From Haloferax prahovense DSM 18310 (GTDB taxonomy: Archaea > Halobacteriota > Halobacteria > Halobacteriales > Haloferacaceae): a stretch of DNA of 64,000 nucleotides. The stretch lies in NCBI RefSeq assembly GCF_000336815.1, contig NZ_AOLG01000012.1, forward strand, positions 185,244 to 249,243. The letters run 5' to 3'. Below the pieces are notes generated by a model. That model searched no databases and had not been told where the DNA came from. It worked only from the letters and a program-made list of their open reading frames with translations. Below are positions 42,267-51,949 of the stretch, in pieces (the first letter of the stretch is position 1; each line of letters begins with the position of its first letter). The position numbers and the translations under genes were made by a program.

Positions 42267-43550
42267 ATGAGCCACCGAGCGACGATGGACGACCTCGTCT
42301 CGCTTCGCCGCGACCTGCACCGCCACCCCGAACCCGCGTGGCGCGAGTTCTACACCACCGCCCGCCTCGTCGACGAACTGGAGACGCGCGACCTCGACGC
42401 GCTCTACGTCGGCCCGGAGATACTCGACGCCGACGAGCGCATGGCCGTCCCCGACGACGCCGAACTCGACGCGTGGTTCGAGCGGGCCCGCGAGGCCGGC
42501 GCGCGCGAGGACGTTCTCGACCGCCTCGTCGGCGGCTACACCGGCGCGGTCGCGGTCGTCGAACGCGGCGAGGGCCCGACCGTCGGGCTCCGCGTCGACA
42601 TCGACGCGCTCCCAATCACCGAGTCCGAGGACGGCGACCACCTCCCGGCCGCCGAGGGCTTCCGCTCCGAGAACGAGGGCTTCATGCACGCCTGCGGCCA
42701 CGACGCCCACGCGACAATCGGTATCGGCGTCCTCGACGCCGTCGTCGAGTCCGACTTCGAGGGGACGTTCAAGGTGTTCTTCCAGCCGAGCGAAGAACAA
42801 GTCGCCGGCGGGAAGGCCGTCGCCGAGGGCGGCCACCTCGACGACGTTGACTACCTGCTCGCGCTTCACGTCGGTCTCGACCACCCGACCGGCGAGGTCG
42901 TCTGCGGCGTCGGCGGTTTCCTCGCGGTGTCGCACTTCCGCGCCGAGTTCACCGGCGCGCCGGCCCACGCGGGCGCGAAGCCCGAGGAGGGAAAGAACGC
43001 GAACCTCGCGGCCGCGGCGGCCACGCAGAACCTCTACGGCATCTCCCGGCACTCCGACGGACCGACCCGCGTCAACGTCGGCCTGATGGGCGGCGGCACG
43101 GCCACGAACATCGTCGCCGAGGAGGCGTTCATCGAAGGCGAGGTGCGCGGCGCGACGACGGAGCTCATGGAGTACATGGAAGACCGCGCCCACACCGTCA
43201 TCGAGTCGGCGGCCGCGATGCACGACTGCGAGGTCGAAATCGGGGTCGAGGGGAAGGCCCCGAGCGCCCGGAGCGACGACGCGCTCGCGGCCATCGTCGG
43301 CGGCGTGAGCGAGGGGGTCGAGGGCGTCACCTCGATTCTCGAAAGCGACGACCTCGGCGGCAGCGAGGACGCGACCTACCTCATGCAGTACGTCCAGGAC
43401 CGCGGCGGCCTCGCGGCCTACGTCGGCGTCGGCACCGACCACCCCGGCGGCCACCACACCCGAACGTTCGACGTGGACGAGGAAACCATCCGCATCGCCG
43501 TGGACGTGCTCGCCGGCAGCGTCGAACGAATCGCCGCTGGCCGGCCCTGA
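42267..43550 (+). CDS. M20-family amidohydrolase (p-aminobenzoyl-glutamate hydrolase-like)
   Basis: A 427-residue metallo-amidohydrolase that cleaves an amide or peptide bond of an N-acyl amino acid. Motifs: LRRDLHRHPEPAWREFYTTA near residue 13, GLRVDIDALPITESE, FMHACGHDAHATIGIGVLD (metal ligands), VFFQPSEEQVAGGKAVAEGG (catalytic Glu pair), and late TDHPGGHHTRTFDVDEETI. An 80-residue insertion between the first motif and the metal domain suggests the AbgA/AbgB-like subgroup. The substrate is not determined. Confidence 0.88.
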   Translation: MSHRATMDDLVSLRRDLHRHPEPAWREFYTTARLVDELETRDLDALYVGPEILDADERMAVPDDAELDAWFERAREAGAREDVLDRLVGGYTGAVAVVERGEGPTVGLRVDIDALPITESEDGDHLPAAEGFRSENEGFMHACGHDAHATIGIGVLDAVVESDFEGTFKVFFQPSEEQVAGGKAVAEGGHLDDVDYLLALHVGLDHPTGEVVCGVGGFLAVSHFRAEFTGAPAHAGAKPEEGKNANLAAAAATQNLYGISRHSDGPTRVNVGLMGGGTATNIVAEEAFIEGEVRGATTELMEYMEDRAHTVIESAAAMHDCEVEIGVEGKAPSARSDDALAAIVGGVSEGVEGVTSILESDDLGGSEDATYLMQYVQDRGGLAAYVGVGTDHPGGHHTRTFDVDEETIRIAVDVLAGSVERIAAGRP

Positions 43551-43699
43551 GTCGAGCGAAGAAACGCTGAGTCGCGCCGAGAGCGCCGCTTGAGCGATTT
43601 ACGGCCACCTCGGCTCGTCGGAGCTGACTCGCGCTCGACCGGATCGCCCGCGACGAACCGCCAGCGGTTATTTGTCCCCCCCGTGCATAGCCGCCAGCG

Positions 43700-44932
43700 A
43701 TGGGGCTCCTCGGAGGTGAATCGACCGAAGACGCAGACCTGCGTCCGGGTCTCGCAGTCGTCGGCATCGCCGTCGGCGTCGCGGTCGTCCAAGTCGCCGT
43801 CTTCCCCGACAGCCCCGAGGTTCACTGGCTCCGGTTCGCCGTGGAACTCCTCTTGGTTCCGATTCCGCTCGCCGGCGCGTTCGTCGTCGGGAGCGTCCGC
43901 GATGTGCAGACGATTTGGCGGCCGTTGTACGTCGGGACCGCGCTGGTCGCCGTCTACGCCGTCAGCGACGCGGTCGACGAGGTCGTCGTCCAGCCCGAGG
44001 CGTTCACGCTCGTCTTCGAGGACGGAGCGCTTCTCGTCGGGTCCGCCGCGCTCGCGGTCGGCGCGGTCCGGTGGTCGACCCACCGCGACGCCCGCGAGAC
44101 GGACCTCCGCCGCCGCAACGACCGGCTCGACCAGTTCGCGTCGGTCATCACGCACGACCTCAGAAACCCGCTGAACGTCGCCCAGATGCGGCTCGAACTC
44201 GCCCGCGACGGCCACGGGACGGAGCACCTCTCGACGGTCGCCGACGCCCACGACCGGATGGAGGCGCTCATCCAAGACGTGTTACAGCTCGCCCGAGCCG
44301 GCGAGTCGGTCGGCGAGGTCGAGCGCGTCAGCCTCGCCACCGTGGCCGCGGACGCGGTGACGAACACCAGTCTCGGCGCGTCGGGCCTGACCGTCGAGGC
44401 CGACGCGGAACTCCTCGCCGACAGGGGACGGCTCACCGCCGTCTTCGAGAACCTGTTTCGGAACTCGGTGGAACACGGTTCCACAGGCAACCGGACTGTG
44501 TCCGGTGACGCTGTAGAACGCAGTTCGACAGGCAACCAGACCGCGTCTGACTCCGTCGAGCGCGGCGCGGCAGGTGGTCCACCGTCACCCGACGAGGCAC
44601 CGAATCCGGGGGTCAGACGACCGGTTCCGGACGCCACCGACGGGGGAACGCCCGGCGTCAACGTCCGGGTCGGCCCGCTGGACGACGGCTTCTTCGTCGA
44701 GGACGACGGCCCCGGTATCCCACCGGAAGAACGGGAGCGCATCTTCGAGTCGGGCTACAGCACCGATTCGCGGGGGACCGGCCTGGGCCTCGCTATCGTC
44801 TCCGGCGTCGCCGACGCGCACGGCTGGGAGGTGACGGCGACGGACGGCGAAAACGGCGGTGCCCGGTTCGAGTTCCGAAACGTCTCGTTCGCGGCGGGGT
44901 CCGAGGTCAGTACTTCGGGTCCGCGCCCGTGA
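43700..44932 (+). CDS. Membrane-bound sensor histidine kinase with repeat insertion in the ATPase domain
   Basis: A 410-residue kinase. Four hydrophobic helices fill residues about 15-125 and form a membrane sensor. The HisKA domain has [14 protein letters not shown] with His152. The ATPase domain starts with the N-box [12 protein letters not shown] near residue 255 and continues, after an unusual insertion of about 60 residues, with [18 protein letters not shown] and [18 protein letters not shown]. The insertion contains imperfect repeats of [16 protein letters not shown]-like GGTTATTTG is 30 bases upstream. Its 3' end overlaps the convergent geranylgeranyl reductase gene by 26 bases. No response regulator is adjacent. 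Confidence 0.85.
   Translation: MGLLGGESTEDADLRPGLAVVGIAVGVAVVQVAVFPDSPEVHWLRFAVELLLVPIPLAGAFVVGSVRDVQTIWRPLYVGTALVAVYAVSDAVDEVVVQPEAFTLVFEDGALLVGSAALAVGAVRWSTHRDARETDLRRRNDRLDQFASVITHDLRNPLNVAQMRLELARDGHGTEHLSTVADAHDRMEALIQDVLQLARAGESVGEVERVSLATVAADAVTNTSLGASGLTVEADAELLADRGRLTAVFENLFRNSVEHGSTGNRTVSGDAVERSSTGNQTASDSVERGAAGGPPSPDEAPNPGVRRPVPDATDGGTPGVNVRVGPLDDGFFVEDDGPGIPPEERERIFESGYSTDSRGTGLGLAIVSGVADAHGWEVTATDGENGGARFEFRNVSFAAGSEVSTSGPRP
44464..44580 (+). repeat. In-frame degenerate repeat inside histidine kinase gene
   Basis: Three successive units encode [29 protein letters not shown] and SVERGAAGG. The first begins with the residues of the kinase N-box, so the repeat is a duplication of part of the ATP-binding motif followed by a polar linker. 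Confidence 0.65.
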
Positions 44933-46322
44933 GTTCGTAGATGTCGTCCATGATGCGGTCCCGCTCGACCTTCCAGCCCTCGAGGGCGCTCGGTCGGGTC
45001 GGGTAGCGGCCGTAGTGGGCCAGCAGTTCGTCGGCGAGGCGCTTGATTTTGAAGAACTCGTAAATCTGGCTCCAGTGACCGTAGCTCGACGCCGCGGTCT
45101 GCGCGAGGAGGACGGGGCCGAACGAGGTCGTTCCGGAGTAGAGCGCCTCGGCGAGTTTCTCGCCGGGGATGGAGGCGATGAGGCCCATCAGGTCGTCGAC
45201 GTCGACGGCGGTCGAGAGGATGTTGTACACGTCGAGGCTGGCGTAGCGGCCGCCGAAGTGGTCCATGACGCGCTGGTTGTAGCGCCAGAGCATCTCCTCG
45301 CTCACGTCGCCCGCGTCGAGCGCGATGGCGGCCTGCTCGCCGGCGTACTTGCCGGCGTAGGCCGCGCCGGCGATGCCGCCGCCGGTCGTCGGGTTGACGT
45401 GGGCCGCGGCGTCGCCGACGGCCATGTACCCCGGCGCGGTCGCCGAGTCGTAGGGTCGGCGGGTCGGGAGCGCGGCACCGAGCTTGTCGATGACCTCCGC
45501 GCCCTCGAACTCGGGGCGCTCCCGGAGGTCCTTCTTCAGGTCGTCGACGAGCTTCATCGGCTCCTCCGTCATCTGGAAGCCGAGGCCGGCGTTGATTTCG
45601 GTCTCGGTCCGCGGGAAGTACCAGACGTAGCCCGCGGCGACCTCGGCCGGCTTGAACACGAGCGCGTCGGACCACTCGACGGGTTCGGGAACCTCGACGA
45701 CCTCGCGGTACGCCGACGAGAAGTGCTGGTAGGAGACGTTCGTGTCGAAGGTGGCGTCGGAGAAGTCCACCTTGTCCTGGAGGAGCGACAGCGAGCCCGC
45801 GCCGTCGATGACGATGTCGGCGTCGTACTCGACGACCTCGCCGTCGTGTTTGCCGACGATGCCGGTGACGGTGCCGTCGTCGTCCTGTTTCACGTCCTGG
45901 ACGACCGTGTCGTAGTGGAGTTCGACACCGGCCTCGTCCGCGCCCTCGATGATGAGGCGGCCGTACTCCCAGCGGTCGATGACGGCGAGTTCGCCGGGGA
46001 CCGGGATGTCGAGGACGGTGTCCTCCTGCGGAATCTCGAAGCGGCCGTGGTCGACCTCGGTGTTGGTGAACGCGGGCTCGATTTTCGACTTCGGAATCGC
46101 CTCGGGGAAGGCGTCCGCGCCCTTCAGGGCGTCCCCGCAGGCGATGTGTCCCGCTTCCTCCGCGGACTTTCGCTCGACGATGGTCACGTCGTAGCCCGCG
46201 TTCGCGATGGTGGCGGCGGCGTAACAGCCGGAGGTTCCCGCGCCGACGACCACCACGTCCACGGACTGGGTCCGTGGGCTCGCCGAGGACTCCTCGGCGG
46301 TGTCGTTCTCGTCTGTGGACAT
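44907..46322 (-). CDS. Geranylgeranyl reductase family flavoprotein
   Basis: A 471-residue FAD-dependent reductase of the group that saturates isoprenoid chains of archaeal lipids or quinones. The dinucleotide motif [20 protein letters not shown] is at residues about 21-40, the family motif [20 protein letters not shown] near 58, [20 protein letters not shown] in the middle, and [20 protein letters not shown] near 300. A complete Shine-Dalgarno GGAGGTGAT precedes the ATG. The C-terminal coding end overlaps the histidine kinase gene by 26 bases. Confidence 0.88.
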   Translation of the reverse strand: MSTDENDTAEESSASPRTQSVDVVVVGAGTSGCYAAATIANAGYDVTIVERKSAEEAGHIACGDALKGADAFPEAIPKSKIEPAFTNTEVDHGRFEIPQEDTVLDIPVPGELAVIDRWEYGRLIIEGADEAGVELHYDTVVQDVKQDDDGTVTGIVGKHDGEVVEYDADIVIDGAGSLSLLQDKVDFSDATFDTNVSYQHFSSAYREVVEVPEPVEWSDALVFKPAEVAAGYVWYFPRTETEINAGLGFQMTEEPMKLVDDLKKDLRERPEFEGAEVIDKLGAALPTRRPYDSATAPGYMAVGDAAAHVNPTTGGGIAGAAYAGKYAGEQAAIALDAGDVSEEMLWRYNQRVMDHFGGRYASLDVYNILSTAVDVDDLMGLIASIPGEKLAEALYSGTTSFGPVLLAQTAASSYGHWSQIYEFFKIKRLADELLAHYGRYPTRPSALEGWKVERDRIMDDIYELTGADPKY

Positions 46323-46325
46323 GGT

Positions 46326-46334
46326 ATCACCTCC
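46326..46334 (-). promoter_or_regulatory. Full-length Shine-Dalgarno of the geranylgeranyl reductase gene
   Basis: GGAGGTGAT on the minus strand, ending three bases before the ATG at 46322. It matches the 16S rRNA anti-Shine-Dalgarno over nine bases, unusual in this mostly leaderless neighbourhood. Confidence 0.65.
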
Positions 46335-46482
46335 ATATCGCGGGCTGAAAACTCTTTACTCCCGCACCGACCGTTCGGGAGGGGTTCGACGGAGACGGCC
46401 CGGCCGAGATGCGGCGCTCGAACGGTCGAGAACGGAGAACAGGGGAACGAAAAAGACGGGGGAAACGAGGATTCCGGGTCGC

Positions 46483-47586
46483 TCAGCGGTTGTCGTCGCC
46501 GGTGTCGTAGTGCTCGCCTGCCGCCTCCGGGATGCGGGTGCGGCCGACGAGCGCGAGGACGACGAGGACGGTCACGTACGGAATCGTCTGGATGAGCGAG
46601 TCGGGGATGGCGTATCCGGGTACCTGCTGGAGGCGAATCTGGGCGGCCTCCAGCCCCGCGAAGAGGAACGACGCGCCGAACGCGCCGACGGGGTTGTAGT
46701 TCCCGAAGAGATACGCCACGATGGCGATGAAGCCCTTCCCGTTGACCATCGTCTGGTTGTTACCGACGAACTGACCGAGGCCGAGCGACAGCGCGGAGCC
46801 GCCGACACCGGCGAGGAAGCCCGAGAGGAGGACGCCCGCGTAGCGGACGCGGCTCACGTCGACGCCGACGGTGTCGAGCGCCTTCGGGTTCTCGCCGGAC
46901 GCGCGGACGTGGCGGCCGAACGCCGTGCGGTTCAGGACGTACCACGACGCCGGGACCGCGACGAGCATCATGTACACCGCGGGGTCGGCGTCGAAGAACG
47001 CGCCGAAAAACGGGATGTCCGAGAGGACGGGAATCGTCCACGTCCCGAGGGTCGTCCCGAGGTTGTCGGTGTTGACGCCGCCGTAGTAGACCGTCGCCGC
47101 GAACGGCGCGAGACCGAGCGCGATGAGCCAGACGGCGAGGCCGGCGATAATCTGGTCAGCCTTGAATCGGATGCAGACCACCGCGAACAGCGCCGAGAAC
47201 AGCACCGACGAGAGGATGCCGGCGAAGAAGCCGATCCAGATGGCCGGGAGACCGAGGACGGTCATCTCGGGGCCGACGACGGCCGTCGTGATGACCGCGG
47301 TGAACGCCGAGATGATGAGTAGCCCTTCCAGCCCGATGTTCACCACGCCGGCCTTCTCGGAGAAGATGCCGCCGAGCGCGGCAAAGGTGATTGGCACCGA
47401 GAGCCGAAGCGCCGACGAGAGCGTGCTCCGACTCGTGAGGATGGCGAGGAAGTTGCCCCAGATACTGCTCGGGAACGCGAGGCCGAGGAGCGCGATGAAC
47501 AGGAAGACGCTCAGCGCCCCGCCGGCGAGGGTCGCTCTGTAAGACAGTTCCGTGTCGCGGAGTCGGTCGATGGTGGTTGTACTCAT
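46483..47586 (-). CDS. BMP-type ABC importer, second permease subunit
   Basis: A 367-residue membrane protein with about ten helices, of the branched-chain-amino-acid/ribose permease superfamily: SVPITFAALGGIFSEKAGVV near residue 65 (family signature after the first helices), VNIGLEGLLIISAFTAVITT, and GLEAAQIRLQQ near the end. It corresponds to YufQ/NupQ-type subunits of nucleoside importers. It overlaps the other permease by four bases. Last gene of a four-gene operon with BMP lipoprotein, ATPase and two permeases. Confidence 0.88.
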   Translation of the reverse strand: MSTTTIDRLRDTELSYRATLAGGALSVFLFIALLGLAFPSSIWGNFLAILTSRSTLSSALRLSVPITFAALGGIFSEKAGVVNIGLEGLLIISAFTAVITTAVVGPEMTVLGLPAIWIGFFAGILSSVLFSALFAVVCIRFKADQIIAGLAVWLIALGLAPFAATVYYGGVNTDNLGTTLGTWTIPVLSDIPFFGAFFDADPAVYMMLVAVPASWYVLNRTAFGRHVRASGENPKALDTVGVDVSRVRYAGVLLSGFLAGVGGSALSLGLGQFVGNNQTMVNGKGFIAIVAYLFGNYNPVGAFGASFLFAGLEAAQIRLQQVPGYAIPDSLIQTIPYVTVLVVLALVGRTRIPEAAGEHYDTGDDNR

Positions 47587-48851
47587 TCGTCGTCACCTCC
47601 GAGGGAGCCGCCGTCCGTGGCGACGGTCTCGCGGTCCGGTTCGAGGTCGATAGTGGAGCCGAGCATGCGGAAGAACTCGGGCATCGCGACGAACAGGATG
47701 ATGAGGCCGCGGAGGACGCCGACGAGCTGTTTCGGGACGCCGGTCCCGAACTGAACCGCGAGTGAGCCGGATTTGAGCGTCCCGAACAGGAGCGCCGCCG
47801 GGACGACACCGAACGGGTTGTTCCCCGCGAGGATGGAGACGGTGATGCCGTCGAACCCGAGCGCGGGGACGCCGGCCTGCCACTTGCCCATGACCATGAG
47901 CACCCAGATAGCGCCGCCCATGCCACCGAGCGCGCCGGAGAGGAACATGCTCGTGACGGTCGTGCGCTTGGCGTCGACGCCGCCGTACTCGGCGGCTTCC
48001 GGCTGTTCGCCGCTCGTCCGGAGGTCGTACCCGAACGAGGTCTGTTCGAGCAGGAACCAGACGGCGACGACGAGTGCGAGGCCGAACGCGAGCGCGAGAA
48101 TCGAGAAGTCGCCGCCCTGCGGGAACGCCACCGGGAGGAGCGTCGCCCAATCGGGAAGCGGCGTCGTCTCGACGACCTGCGAGTCGGGGTTCCCGAAGAA
48201 CTCGCTGACGAGGACGAACGCGATCTGCGCCGCGATGAAGTTCAGCATGATGGTCGTGATGACCTCGTTGGCGTCGGCGTAGGCCTTGAGCGCGCCCGGA
48301 ATCGCGCCGTAGAGGCCGCCGACGAGCGCGCCGACGACGACGGCGAGCGGAATCAGGATGAGGCCGCCGACGAGCCCCGACGGGAGCAGCGGCGCGACGA
48401 AAAACGAGAACAGCGCCGTCGCGAGGCCGCCGAGGACGAGTTGGCCCTGCGTCCCGATGTTGAACAGGCCCGCGCGGAAGGAGACGGCGACCGAGAGGCC
48501 GGTGAAGATGAGAAGCGTCGTCTCCTTGAGCGTGAGCGCGAACCCGAAGTTCAGCGGGTTCCAGTCGGGGTTGAGCGGTTTGAGAATTCCCGGGCTGTTC
48601 ACGAGGAACGGCTCGCCGAGCGCCCCGTTGAACAACACGAGGTACACCTCGACGGGGTCGTAACAGAAGCCGGTGCCGAACAGCGTCGTCGCCGCGGTCT
48701 GACACGTCGTGATGCGGCCGGAGACGAGGATGATGACCGCGCCGACGAGCACGGCCATGATGAGTGCGGCGAAGCTGATGAGGATGCGCTCGGTCGCGGA
48801 GGCGGCCGTCAGCCGCCGGAGGACGGCCTTCGCGTTCTCGGTCGCGCTCAT
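47583..48851 (-). CDS. BMP-type ABC importer, first permease subunit
   Basis: A 422-residue membrane protein with about ten helices, of the YufP/NupP type: LIFTGLSVAVSFRAGLFNIG, GTQGQLVLGGLATALFSFFV, LKAYADANEVITTIMLNFIA (the cytosolic coupling loop), and GFDGITVSILAGNNPFGVVP. It overlaps the ATPase gene upstream and the second permease downstream by four bases each, so the three are translationally coupled. Confidence 0.88.
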   Translation of the reverse strand: MSATENAKAVLRRLTAASATERILISFAALIMAVLVGAVIILVSGRITTCQTAATTLFGTGFCYDPVEVYLVLFNGALGEPFLVNSPGILKPLNPDWNPLNFGFALTLKETTLLIFTGLSVAVSFRAGLFNIGTQGQLVLGGLATALFSFFVAPLLPSGLVGGLILIPLAVVVGALVGGLYGAIPGALKAYADANEVITTIMLNFIAAQIAFVLVSEFFGNPDSQVVETTPLPDWATLLPVAFPQGGDFSILALAFGLALVVAVWFLLEQTSFGYDLRTSGEQPEAAEYGGVDAKRTTVTSMFLSGALGGMGGAIWVLMVMGKWQAGVPALGFDGITVSILAGNNPFGVVPAALLFGTLKSGSLAVQFGTGVPKQLVGVLRGLIILFVAMPEFFRMLGSTIDLEPDRETVATDGGSLGGDDE

Positions 48852-50407
48852 TTGGCGTCACCCACGGGCGGTTCCGCGTCGGTCTCGGCGGTGTCGGGGC
48901 GTTCGCCGGCCATGAGCAGGCCAATCTCTTCTTCGGTGGTGTTGCGTGGGTCTACGATATCCATGAGTTCGCCGTCGTGCATGACGCCGAGGCGGTCCGA
49001 GAGGCCCTGCACCTCGTCGAGTTTCGAGGAGACGAGAAGGACCGCTTTCCCCTCGGCTCGGAGGTCCAAGAGCCGCTCGTGGATGAACTCCATCGCGCCG
49101 ATGTCCACGCCGCGGGTCGGGTGGGTGGCGACGACGAGGTCCGGTTCGCGTTCGAACTCGCGGCCGACGATGAACTTCTGTTGGTTGCCGCCGGAGAAGG
49201 ACTCGGCGTCGGCATCGGCGTGGGGCGGTCGAACGTCGTATTCGTCGATGATTCGCTCGGCGTGGTCGCGCGCGTCGGCCCAGTTTATCCGGCCGTCGGC
49301 GGCGAACGTCGCGCTGTGCTGGCTGCCGAGGATGCCGTTCTGGACGAGGTCGAAGTCCATTACGAGCCCGCGTTCGTGGCGGTCCTCTGGGATGTACGCC
49401 ATCCCGTCGGCGATGCGGGAGCGACGCGAGGCGTTGGTGACGTCCCGGCCCTTGTAGGAAATCGCCCCCCCGGTCGGCGTCCGCAGGCCGGTGATGGCCT
49501 CGACCAACTGCGACTGGCCGTTGCCGTCGACGCCGGCGATGCCGAACACCTCGCCCTCGCGGATGTCGAACGACACGTCGGAGACGGCGGGGATGCCGCG
49601 GTTGTCCTTTGCGGAGAGGTTCTGCACCGAGAGCACCTCGTCGCCCGGTTCCTGCGGTTCGGCCTTCGGTTCGAGGAGAACTTCGCGGCCAACCATCAGT
49701 TCGGCGAGCTCCTCGTTGGAGGTCTCGTCAGCCTTGACGGTGCCGACGTTCTTCCCGTTTCGGAGGACGGTGATGTCGTCGGCGGCGTGCATCGCCTCCC
49801 CGAGCTTGTGGCTGATGAAGATAATCGTCTTGCCCTGGGCGGTCAGCTCCTCGAAGACGCGGAACAGCTCTTCGACCTCCTGCGGGGTGAGGACCGCGGT
49901 GGGCTCGTCCAGAATCAGGATGTCGGCCCCGCGGTAGAGTGCTTTCAGAATCTCGACGCGCTGTTGAACGCCGACGCTCACGTCCTCAATGGCGTCGTCG
50001 GGGGTCACGTCGAATCCGTATCGGTTCGAGAGGTCGATGACCTCTTGGCGCGCGCGCTCCCGGTCGACGGTCGTGCCGAACCACTTGCGGGGTTCGTTGC
50101 CGAGGACGATGTTCTCGGCGACCGTCATGGGGTCGACCAACATGAAGTGCTGGTGAATCATACCGATTCCGGCGTCGATGGCGTCCGCGGGCGAATCGAA
50201 GTCCCGCGGTTCCCCGTCCACGTGGACGGTCCCCTCCGTGGGTTCATAGAGCCCGTAGAGGATGTTCATCAACGTCGTCTTGCCGGCCCCGTTTTCTCCC
50301 AGAAGTGCGTGCACCGTGCCGCGCTCGACGGTCAGGTCCACGTCGTCGTTCGCCACGACGCCGGGGAACCGTTTTGTGATTTCGTCGAGATGAACAGCGG
50401 TGCTCAT
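48848..50407 (-). CDS. BMP-type ABC importer, tandem ATPase subunit
   Basis: A 519-residue protein with two ATP-binding cassettes, as in sugar and nucleoside importers (RbsA/YufO type). The first has Walker A LLGENGAGKTTLMNILYG (about residues 35-52) and Walker B ILILDEPTAVLTPQE but a degenerate signature (DVSVGVQQRVEI). The second has a degenerate Walker A (GVDGNGQSQLVEA) but a good signature (FSGGNQQKFIVGRE). One site is therefore probably fully active, as is typical of the family. TATA-like GTTTAA at 50435-50440 gives this gene its own promoter downstream of the lipoprotein gene. Confidence 0.92.
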   Translation of the reverse strand: MSTAVHLDEITKRFPGVVANDDVDLTVERGTVHALLGENGAGKTTLMNILYGLYEPTEGTVHVDGEPRDFDSPADAIDAGIGMIHQHFMLVDPMTVAENIVLGNEPRKWFGTTVDRERARQEVIDLSNRYGFDVTPDDAIEDVSVGVQQRVEILKALYRGADILILDEPTAVLTPQEVEELFRVFEELTAQGKTIIFISHKLGEAMHAADDITVLRNGKNVGTVKADETSNEELAELMVGREVLLEPKAEPQEPGDEVLSVQNLSAKDNRGIPAVSDVSFDIREGEVFGIAGVDGNGQSQLVEAITGLRTPTGGAISYKGRDVTNASRRSRIADGMAYIPEDRHERGLVMDFDLVQNGILGSQHSATFAADGRINWADARDHAERIIDEYDVRPPHADADAESFSGGNQQKFIVGREFEREPDLVVATHPTRGVDIGAMEFIHERLLDLRAEGKAVLLVSSKLDEVQGLSDRLGVMHDGELMDIVDPRNTTEEEIGLLMAGERPDTAETDAEPPVGDAK

Positions 50408-50434
50408 CTTGACCCTTTTTTCGGGGGGGTTCGC

Positions 50435-50440
50435 TTAAAC
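50435..50440 (-). promoter_or_regulatory. Internal TATA element before the ATPase gene
   Basis: GTTTAA on the minus strand is centred about 30 bases before the ATG at 50407. It suggests the ATPase and permeases can be transcribed separately from the lipoprotein gene. Confidence 0.45.
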
Positions 50441-50631
50441 TCGTGGGATTCGCGTCGGCGCGGGAGTGGTCCACACGGAGCGTCGCGGCGGTTCTCGGGG
50501 AGTTCGAACCGTTCAACCCGCGAGCATGTTCGGCCGGCTGCTGTGTGAAAGCGGCAACATTGACCCCAATATTCGGGAATACTGTCGCTCGGCGCGCGGT
50601 GTCGAAAGAAATGCGAGTGTCGAGTGCGGCG

Positions 50632-51765
50632 TTACTCGGTCGTCGTCGGGATTTCGATGTCGCCGGCGATGATAGCCTCGCGGGACTCCGAGAGCGAATC
50701 CTTCACGTCCTGCGGGATTTCGGAACCGAGTTCCGCGCCGTAGACGGCGGCGACGCCGTCCTCTTCGAGGCCGAGCGTCGTGGTGGAACCGCCGTTGAAC
50801 TCGTCGTTGACGACGTTCTCGACGGAGGTGTACACCGCCGACTCGACGCGCTTGACCATCGAGGCGAGAATGACGTCGGCGTAGTTCGGTTCGGTCTGCG
50901 ACTGGTCGGAGTCGACGCCAATGGCGAACTTGCCCTGTTCTTTGGCCGCTTGGAAGACGCCGAGGCCGCTGCCGCCGGCCGCGTGGTAGACGACGTCAGC
51001 GCCGTTGTCGTACATCGAGGTGGCAATCTCCTTGCCCTTCGCGGAGTCGGAGAACGACCCGACGTAGGCCACGTCGACGGAAATTTCATCGTCCGCGTGC
51101 GCCACGCCGGCCTCGTAGCCGGCCTGGAACTTGCGGATGAGCTCGGTCTCGGTGCCGCCGACGAAGCCGACGCTCTTCGAGTCGGCCGTCGTCGAGCCGG
51201 AGCCAGCGGAGAACTCCTGGGTCGTGATGAGGCCGGCGAGGTAGCCGACCTGGAACGAGCCCTGCTCCTCGCGGAACAGGTAGCTCGCCACGTTGTCCTC
51301 GTCGACCACGTCGTCGACGATCATGAACTTCTGGTCCGAGAAACTCGGCGCGGTTTCGGAGAGCGCGGACTTCTGCGCGTAGCCGATACACGACACGAGG
51401 TCGTAGTCCGGGCTCGACGACTGCGCGAACCGGCGCTGGAACTGCGGGAACTCCTCCGCCGCCGAGGGCTGGGCCTCGTCGTAGGCGATGCCGAGTTCCG
51501 ATTCCGCCTGCTCGATGCCGCGCTTCGCGGCGTCGTTGAACGACTTGTCACCGAGACCGCCGAGCGCGTAGACCATGCCGACGTTGGCCGACGGACCGGA
51601 CTCCTCGGTCGTCTGCTCGGCCGTCGTGGTCTCATCGCCGCCGGACGACTCGGTCGTCGTCGCCGCCGTCGTGTCTTCGCTCCCCTCGGACGGTCCGCCC
51701 GTACAACCTGCGAGGCCAGCGATACCCGCGACCCCTGCCGCTTTGACAAAAGAACGTCTGTCCAT
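50632..51765 (-). CDS. BMP-family substrate-binding lipoprotein
   Basis: A 377-residue exported lipoprotein that captures the substrate for the adjacent ABC importer. The N-terminus MDRRSFVKAAGVAGIAGLAG then C-T-G-G shows a Tat twin-arginine motif and lipobox cysteine. A Thr/Ser/Glu-rich linker follows (about 30-60), then the PF02608 (BMP) domain: NVGMVYALGGLGDKSFNDAA and VYHAAGGSGLGVFQAAKEQG. BMP proteins in characterised systems bind nucleosides, but thiamine or other ligands are possible. TAGGAG (51775-51780) is a Shine-Dalgarno. It precedes the ATPase by 224 bases. Confidence 0.9.
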   Translation of the reverse strand: MDRRSFVKAAGVAGIAGLAGCTGGPSEGSEDTTAATTTESSGGDETTTAEQTTEESGPSANVGMVYALGGLGDKSFNDAAKRGIEQAESELGIAYDEAQPSAAEEFPQFQRRFAQSSSPDYDLVSCIGYAQKSALSETAPSFSDQKFMIVDDVVDEDNVASYLFREEQGSFQVGYLAGLITTQEFSAGSGSTTADSKSVGFVGGTETELIRKFQAGYEAGVAHADDEISVDVAYVGSFSDSAKGKEIATSMYDNGADVVYHAAGGSGLGVFQAAKEQGKFAIGVDSDQSQTEPNYADVILASMVKRVESAVYTSVENVVNDEFNGGSTTTLGLEEDGVAAVYGAELGSEIPQDVKDSLSESREAIIAGDIEIPTTTE

Positions 51766-51949
51766 ATCTATGAACTCCTATTGAGACAGGGGCCGCGAAA
51801 ATTGCATAAAGGTGTCGTTTCGCGGTTTCAGCGGCGTCGCATCACCACGTTTGCAAATCGCCGAGAACGGGTCCGCGGTTCACGTCCGCGGGCGTCGTGT
51901 TCGCGCCTCGCCGGGTCGCGCGTCCGGACCGATTCCCCCGGAGCCCCGC

